34,203 nucleotides of DNA from a virus. Below, piece after piece: positions 29,494 through 34,203 of the stretch; position 1 is the stretch's first letter; each line of letters starts with the position of its first letter. The notes below the pieces were generated by a model, which was given only the letters and a program-made list of their open reading frames with translations, was not told where the DNA came from and ran no database searches. The translations under genes were made by a program, and so were the position numbers. Where the stretch lies: positions 1-34,203 of IMG/VR virus record IMGVR_UViG_3300017771_000049. One strand, 5' to 3'.

Positions 29494-31991
29494 GATTTTA
29501 CACGAACGTCCAAATGGTCGGGGATCACTTCTTGGTCCGTGGTTATGAAAATGGTCAACATTTCATGACTCGGGAGAAGTTTTACCCGACTCTTTTTGTT
29601 GCTGCTAACAAAAAAACAAAATACAAAACCCTTGATGGTGATTATGTTGAATCTGTTGATCCTGGAACTGTTCGTGATTGTCGTGAATTTATCAAACGAT
29701 ATGATGGTGTAGATAACTTCAAGATCTATGGAAATGAAAGATATATCTATCAGTATATTTCTGAAAAATATCCTGAAGAAGAAATAAAGTTTGATACTTC
29801 TAAGATCAAAATTTCTACAATTGATATTGAGGTTAAATCAGAAAATGGATTCCCTGATGTTGAGTCTGCCGCTGAGGAAGTTCTCCTCATTACGGTACAG
29901 GACTATACTACCAAACAAATTCGTACCTGGGGTCAAGGACCCTTCAGTAACAAACAGCAAAACGTCATCTATAAAGGTTTTAGGACTGAGTATGAACTTC
30001 TGAATGACTTCATTAACTGGTGGATGATTGAGGGAAATACTCCTGAAGTTGTTACTGGTTGGAACAGTGAACTGTATGATATGCCGTATCTGGTGCGACG
30101 TATCGATAGGATTCTGGGTGAAAAGTTGATGAAGCGTATATCACCATGGGGTCTTGTTACAGAGAAAGAAACTGTAATTATGGGTCGTAAACATATTTCA
30201 TATGATGTTGGTGGTATTACTCAACTTGATTACCTAAATCTTTATAAGAAGTTCACTTATAAAGCGCAAGAATCCTATCGACTGGATTATATTGCGAGTG
30301 TGGAACTTGGACAAAAGAAACTAGATCACTCTGAGTTTGATACATTTAAGGATTTCTACACAAAGGGATGGCAAAAATTTGTAGAATATAATATAATAGA
30401 CGTGGAACTTGTTGACCGTATGGAAGACAAGATGAAACTGATTGAATTAGCAATCGTTATGGCATATGATGCTAAAGCGAATTATGCTGATGTATTCTCT
30501 CAGGTTCGTATGTGGGATACTATTATCTACAATTATCTTAAGAAAAGGAATATTGTAATCCCACCTATTGTTCGTTCGGACAAAGATTCTAAGTACGCTG
30601 GGGCATATGTCAAAGAACCGATTCCGGGAAAGTATGATTGGGTGGTTAGTTTTGACCTTAATAGTCTATATCCTCATCTCATTATGCAGTACAATATTTC
30701 GCCAGAAACACTCCTTGATGAACGGCACCCATCGGCTACCGTTGATAGAATCCTTGAGGAAGAGATAAATTTTGAGCTGTATAAGGATAATGCTGTTTGT
30801 GCTAACGGTTCAATGTATCGTAAGGACAAGCGTGGATTCCTTCCTGAGTTGATGGATAAGATCTATAAGGATCGAACCATCTACAAAAAGAAGATGCTCC
30901 AGGCAAAACAAGATTATGAAAAGACTCCTACTAAAGCACTGGAGAAAGAAATTGCGAGATGTAATAACATTCAGATGGCTCGCAAGATTCAACTCAACTC
31001 TGCTTATGGTGCTATCGGTAATCAGTATTTTAGGTACTATAAACTGGCCAATGCGGAGGCGATTACGCTTTCTGGTCAAGTCTCTATCCGTTGGATTGAG
31101 AATAAGATGAATCAAAAGATCAATAAGATCTTAAAAACAAATGATGTTGATTATGTTATTGCTTCTGATACCGATTCCATTTATCTTAATCTGGGTCCTT
31201 TGGTTGACAGTGTATACAAGGGAAGAGAGAAAACTACTGAAAGCGTTGTCACGTTCCTTAATAAGGTGTGTGAGATGGAACTTGAAAAGTATATTGACCG
31301 TTGTTACCAAGAACTCGCGGATTACGTAAACGCTTACGATCAGAAGATGTTTATGAAGCGTGAGAATATTGCTGAACGTGGTATCTGGACTGCGAAGAAG
31401 CGTTATATTCTTAATGTTTGGGATAGTGAAGGTGTTCGTTATGAAGAACCTAAACTCAAAATGATGGGTATTGAAGCAGTCAAATCTTCTACTCCCGCAC
31501 CTTGTCGCAAAATGATTAAGGATGGTCTTAAGTTGATGATGAATGGCACTGAAGAAGATGTTATTGACTTCATTGACAAGTGCCGTAAAGAGTTCAAATC
31601 TCTTCCTCCAGAAGAGATTGCTTTCCCCAGATCAGTGTCAGATGTGGTAAAATATCGTTCTTACGCAGACATCTATGTAAAAGGAACTCCAATTCATTGC
31701 CGTGGTGCATTACTTTTTAATCATTATATTAAGGAGAACAAACTGACTAATAAATATTCACTCATCAATAATGGGGAGAAAATCAAATTCCTCTATTTGA
31801 AGAAACCTAATATCATTCGGGAGAATGTTATATCATTCATCCAGGATTTTCCGCGAGAACTTAATCTTGACAAATACATCGACTATGATCTACAATTTGA
31901 AAAGAGTTTTGTCGAACCACTCAAAGCAATTCTAGATGCGATTGGATGGAATGTAGAAAAAACTGTAAATCTAGAACTATTTTTTGGATGA
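29490..31991 (+). CDS. 43: DNA polymerase gp43 (family B)
   Basis: gp43 is the replicative polymerase with 3'-5' proofreading, held on DNA by gp45. It has 833 residues (T4: 898). Exonuclease motifs are 'STIDIEVKSENGFPD' (D112, E114, same numbers as T4), 'GWNSELYDMPYLVRR' (exo II) and 'YNIIDVELVDRM' (exo III). Polymerase motifs are A 'SFDLNSLYPHLIMQYNISPE' (D389), B 'KIQLNSAYGAIGNQYFRYYK' and C 'IASDTDSIYL' (D560, D562). All catalytic acids are present and there is no intron or intein. It is coupled upstream by ATGA and downstream by TGATG. Confidence 0.98.
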   Translation: MRFYTNVQMVGDHFLVRGYENGQHFMTREKFYPTLFVAANKKTKYKTLDGDYVESVDPGTVRDCREFIKRYDGVDNFKIYGNERYIYQYISEKYPEEEIKFDTSKIKISTIDIEVKSENGFPDVESAAEEVLLITVQDYTTKQIRTWGQGPFSNKQQNVIYKGFRTEYELLNDFINWWMIEGNTPEVVTGWNSELYDMPYLVRRIDRILGEKLMKRISPWGLVTEKETVIMGRKHISYDVGGITQLDYLNLYKKFTYKAQESYRLDYIASVELGQKKLDHSEFDTFKDFYTKGWQKFVEYNIIDVELVDRMEDKMKLIELAIVMAYDAKANYADVFSQVRMWDTIIYNYLKKRNIVIPPIVRSDKDSKYAGAYVKEPIPGKYDWVVSFDLNSLYPHLIMQYNISPETLLDERHPSATVDRILEEEINFELYKDNAVCANGSMYRKDKRGFLPELMDKIYKDRTIYKKKMLQAKQDYEKTPTKALEKEIARCNNIQMARKIQLNSAYGAIGNQYFRYYKLANAEAITLSGQVSIRWIENKMNQKINKILKTNDVDYVIASDTDSIYLNLGPLVDSVYKGREKTTESVVTFLNKVCEMELEKYIDRCYQELADYVNAYDQKMFMKRENIAERGIWTAKKRYILNVWDSEGVRYEEPKLKMMGIEAVKSSTPAPCRKMIKDGLKLMMNGTEEDVIDFIDKCRKEFKSLPPEEIAFPRSVSDVVKYRSYADIYVKGTPIHCRGALLFNHYIKENKLTNKYSLINNGEKIKFLYLKKPNIIRENVISFIQDFPRELNLDKYIDYDLQFEKSFVEPLKAILDAIGWNVEKTVNLELFFG

Positions 31992-32119
31992 TGAATCTTC
32001 CTATTAACGATAAAGAACTCGAAACAATTATTAGTGCTCTCCGCCTTGGTGGTGATACTGCACTCTACCAAAAACTTTGGTCCTATAAAATGAACTACCA
32101 CAAAGAGAAGGTTAAGTGA
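31991..32119 (+). CDS. Small protein between gp43 and uvsX
   Basis: This 42-residue ORF reads 'MNLPINDKELETIISALRLG' and ends 'SYKMNYHKEKVK'. It has TGATG overlaps with both gene 43 and uvsX, which leaves no spare bases and strongly supports translation. One helix with a basic tail is likely. The function is unknown. Confidence 0.6.
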   Translation: MNLPINDKELETIISALRLGGDTALYQKLWSYKMNYHKEKVK

Positions 32120-33126
32120 TGGATTTTTTAACTGAAATTGTAAAAGAAATTGGTGATGACTACACAAAACTCGCATCCGATATTGATGACACTGAAAGGT
32201 ATGTTGATACGGGTTCGTACATTTTTAACGCACTTGTTTCAGGGTCTATATTTGGTGGTGTATCTGGGAATAAGATTACTGCCATTGCTGGGGAGTCTAG
32301 TACTGGAAAAACTTTTTTCTCTCTTGCTGTCGTCAAGAACTTCCTTGATTCTAACCCTGATGGTTATTGTCTATATTTTGACACTGAAGCCGCTGTTAAC
32401 AAGTCTCTTCTCGCAAGTCGTGGGTTAGATCTTAATCGTGTAGTTGTTGTTAATGTTGTAACTGTTGAAGAGTTTCGTAGTAAGGCACTTAAGGCAGTAG
32501 ATCTTTATATGAAAAAGTCCGCAGAGGACCGCAAACCATGCATGTTTGTGCTAGACTCATTGGGGATGTTATCCACTGAGAAAGAGATCACTGATACGCT
32601 CAACGATAAGCTAGTTCGGGATATGACAAAATCCCAACTTATTAAAGGAGCTTTCAGAATGCTTACACTCAAGTTGGGTCAAGCAAACATTCCTATGATC
32701 GTTACCAACCATACTTATGATGTCATCGGTGCTTACGTTCCAACTAAAGAAATGGGAGGAGGTTCTGGACTCAAGTACGCTGCTTCTACAATTATCCATC
32801 TTAGCAAAAAGAAGGAGAAGGATGGAACGGAAATCGTTGGAAATCTTATCAAGGCAAAGACTGCTAAGTCGCGTTTAAGCAAGGAGAATCAAGATGTTAC
32901 GGTGCGTCTTTATTACGATGAGCGTGGTCTTGATCGATATTTTGGTCTTCTTGAACTTGGTGAGATTGGCGGATTATGGAAAAACGTTGCTGGTAGATAT
33001 GAGATAGATGGGAAGAAGGTATACGCGAAAGCAATCCTGAAAGATCCCGATACTTACTTCACCCCTGAAGTGATGGAAAAATTAGACGTAATTGCACAAC
33101 AGACCTATTCTTATGGAGCGAATTGA
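32119..33126 (+). CDS. uvsX: UvsX recombinase (RecA-like)
   Basis: UvsX forms filaments on single-stranded DNA and carries out strand exchange, loaded by UvsY (gene at 8432). It has 335 residues (T4: 391). Walker A is 'GESSTGKT' (58-65). Other features are 'YCLYFDTEAAVNKS' (about 83-96), Walker B 'CMFVLDSLGMLS' (about 141-152), 'IPMIVTNHTYDVIGAYVPTK' and the DNA-binding loop region 'EMGGGSGLKYAAS'. The start is the ATG sharing a base with the preceding stop. The stop lies 14 nt inside the helicase gene. Confidence 0.97.
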   Translation: MDFLTEIVKEIGDDYTKLASDIDDTERYVDTGSYIFNALVSGSIFGGVSGNKITAIAGESSTGKTFFSLAVVKNFLDSNPDGYCLYFDTEAAVNKSLLASRGLDLNRVVVVNVVTVEEFRSKALKAVDLYMKKSAEDRKPCMFVLDSLGMLSTEKEITDTLNDKLVRDMTKSQLIKGAFRMLTLKLGQANIPMIVTNHTYDVIGAYVPTKEMGGGSGLKYAASTIIHLSKKKEKDGTEIVGNLIKAKTAKSRLSKENQDVTVRLYYDERGLDRYFGLLELGEIGGLWKNVAGRYEIDGKKVYAKAILKDPDTYFTPEVMEKLDVIAQQTYSYGAN

Positions 33127-34203
33127 GACAACTATTCTGCGAAATCTTGTTTTCAATGAAGAGTATTCTCGTAAAGTAATTCCTTTCATTCAACCTGATT
33201 ATTTTGAACAGAGAACTGAAAAAATTATCTTTCAGGAGATTACTCAGTTCATTGTGAAGTATGGTGCTGCTATCACAACAGAAGCACTTGCTATTGAACT
33301 AGAAACCCGTACTGACCTATCTGAAACTGAGGTCAAAGAATCCCGTGAGATTACTTCTAGTCTCACAGATGCTCCCGTAGAGCACAATTGGTTATTGGAT
33401 ACCACTGAGAAGTGGTGTCGTGATCGTGCCATTTATTTGGCATTGATGGAATCTATTGGTATTGCTGATGGTGGAGATAAAGAAAAGAATCGTGATGCTA
33501 TCCCTTCAATTTTGTCGGATGCTCTTGCGGTTTCTTTTGACAACCATATCGGTCACAACTACTTAGAAGATTATAAAGAAAGATATGAGTCTTATCACCG
33601 GAAAGAAGATCGTATTCCATTTGATCTAGAATATTTCAACAAGATTACGAAAGGTGGTCTTCCTAAAAAGACTCTTAATGTCGCTCTTGCTGGGACAGGT
33701 GTTGGTAAGTCTCTTTTCATGTGCCACATGGCTAGCTCCATTTTGCTTAACGGACGTAACGTGCTTTACATTACAATGGAGATGGCAGAGGAGAAAATTG
33801 CTGAACGTATTGACGCAAACCTCCTCAATGTCCCTATTCAAGATTTGGTAGAACTTCCTAAATCTTCTTTTGAAAACAAAGTAACCAATCTTACTAAGAA
33901 AACTCAGGGGCAACTTATAATTAAAGAGTATCCTACTGCCAGCGCCCACAGTGGACACTTTAAGGCACTTCTTAATGAACTTTCACTTAAGAAGTCTTTT
34001 AAACCTGATATTATATTTGTGGATTATCTCAATATTTGTGCCTCGTCACGTTACAAAGGATCTGCCAATATTAATTCCTATACTCTTGTTAAGTCGATTG
34101 CAGAGGAACTTAGAGGATTGGCTGTCGAAGCCGAGGTCCCTATCGTATCTGCCACCCAGACCACTCGTTCTGGTTATGGTAGCTCTGATGTTGACCTTAC
34201 TGA
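33113..34203 (+). CDS. 41: Replicative helicase gp41 (DnaB-like), 3'-truncated by window edge
   Basis: gp41 is the hexameric 5'-3' helicase at the fork, paired with primase gp61 and loader gp59. The first 363 residues are visible (T4 gp41: 475); the frame is open to the window end. It starts 'MERIETTILRNLVFNEEY', with an N-terminal helical domain (about 1-150), then the RecA-like core: Walker A 'GTGVGKS' (194-200), 'VLYITMEMAEEKIAERID' and Walker B 'DIIFVDYLNI' (about 301-310), followed by 'VPIVSATQTTRSGYGSSD'. It overlaps uvsX by 14 nt; the order 43-uvsX-41 is as in T4. Confidence 0.96.
   Translation, partial: MERIETTILRNLVFNEEYSRKVIPFIQPDYFEQRTEKIIFQEITQFIVKYGAAITTEALAIELETRTDLSETEVKESREITSSLTDAPVEHNWLLDTTEKWCRDRAIYLALMESIGIADGGDKEKNRDAIPSILSDALAVSFDNHIGHNYLEDYKERYESYHRKEDRIPFDLEYFNKITKGGLPKKTLNVALAGTGVGKSLFMCHMASSILLNGRNVLYITMEMAEEKIAERIDANLLNVPIQDLVELPKSSFENKVTNLTKKTQGQLIIKEYPTASAHSGHFKALLNELSLKKSFKPDIIFVDYLNICASSRYKGSANINSYTLVKSIAEELRGLAVEAEVPIVSATQTTRSGYGSSDVDLT

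Noticed and set aside
31749-31756. AATAAATA inside gene 43
   Set aside because: It is far from any gene start and lies within coding sequence.
1-34203. tRNA genes and CRISPR arrays
   Set aside because: Reading the gaps and gene ends I saw no cloverleaf with a TTCRANY-type arm and no regularly spaced repeats; a dedicated scan was not possible.

Overview
The window is a piece of the core genome of a T4-like cyanophage, a myovirus of marine Synechococcus or Prochlorococcus. Homologues of T4 genes 19, 20, 67, 21, 22, 23, uvsY, uvsW, 55, 47, 46, 45, 44, 62, regA, 43, uvsX and 41 follow one another, all on the + strand. Between them are genes typical of cyanophages or cyanobacteria: a CobS-type AAA+ ATPase, a CobT-like VWA protein, a DUF3110 protein, Hsp20, a 2OG-Fe(II) oxygenase and DUF3310. 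The DNA is AT-rich and tightly packed, and most neighbouring genes share 1 to 14 bases at their ends (TAATG, ATGA, TGATG). I saw no tRNA, rRNA or CRISPR array. Genes 19 and 41 are cut by the window ends.

Layout. 1-8432: tail tube (partial), portal, prohead core, two unrecognised structural-type genes, prohead protease, scaffold, major capsid, a small protein, a lambda-R-type (GH104) muralytic enzyme and a second tail-tube-like protein. 8432-17679: recombination and transcription switch, with UvsY, UvsW, an Sm-like protein, the late sigma factor gp55, a 2OG oxygenase, gp47, DUF3110, gp46 and the VWA/HEXXH CobT-like protein. 17710-20554: a small protein, a disordered virion-type protein, a HeH/SAP-like protein, CobS and DUF3310. 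20575-25979: clamp gp45, clamp loader gp44/gp62 and the translational repressor RegA, with an HNH endonuclease, a Dam methylase and several small proteins between gp44 and gp62. 26017-34203: a virion-type protein, Hsp20, serine hydroxymethyltransferase (SHMT), two tandem Sm-like proteins, DNA polymerase gp43, UvsX and helicase gp41 (partial).

Expression. T4-type late promoters (NATAAATA) lie before gene 67, gene 21, gene 22, uvsW, the virion-type genes and hsp20. Host-type -35/-10 promoters with extended -10 boxes lie before gene 55, before or inside the gene 45 module and before the gene 43 module. This fits early host-driven expression of gp55 and replication genes, followed by gp55-driven late expression. 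Terminators and promoters often overlap.

Most notable: (i) the HNH endonuclease gene sits between two exact 19-bp copies of the gp44 stop / next-gene start junction, so both neighbours remain intact; (ii) the SHMT gene, whose arginine codons differ from the core genes, sits between two 40-nt elements (38/40 identical) that fold into the same hairpin with compensatory changes; (iii) four divergent Sm-like paralogues are spread through the replication region; (iv) a MoxR/CobS-type ATPase lies near a VWA protein that also carries HEXXH.
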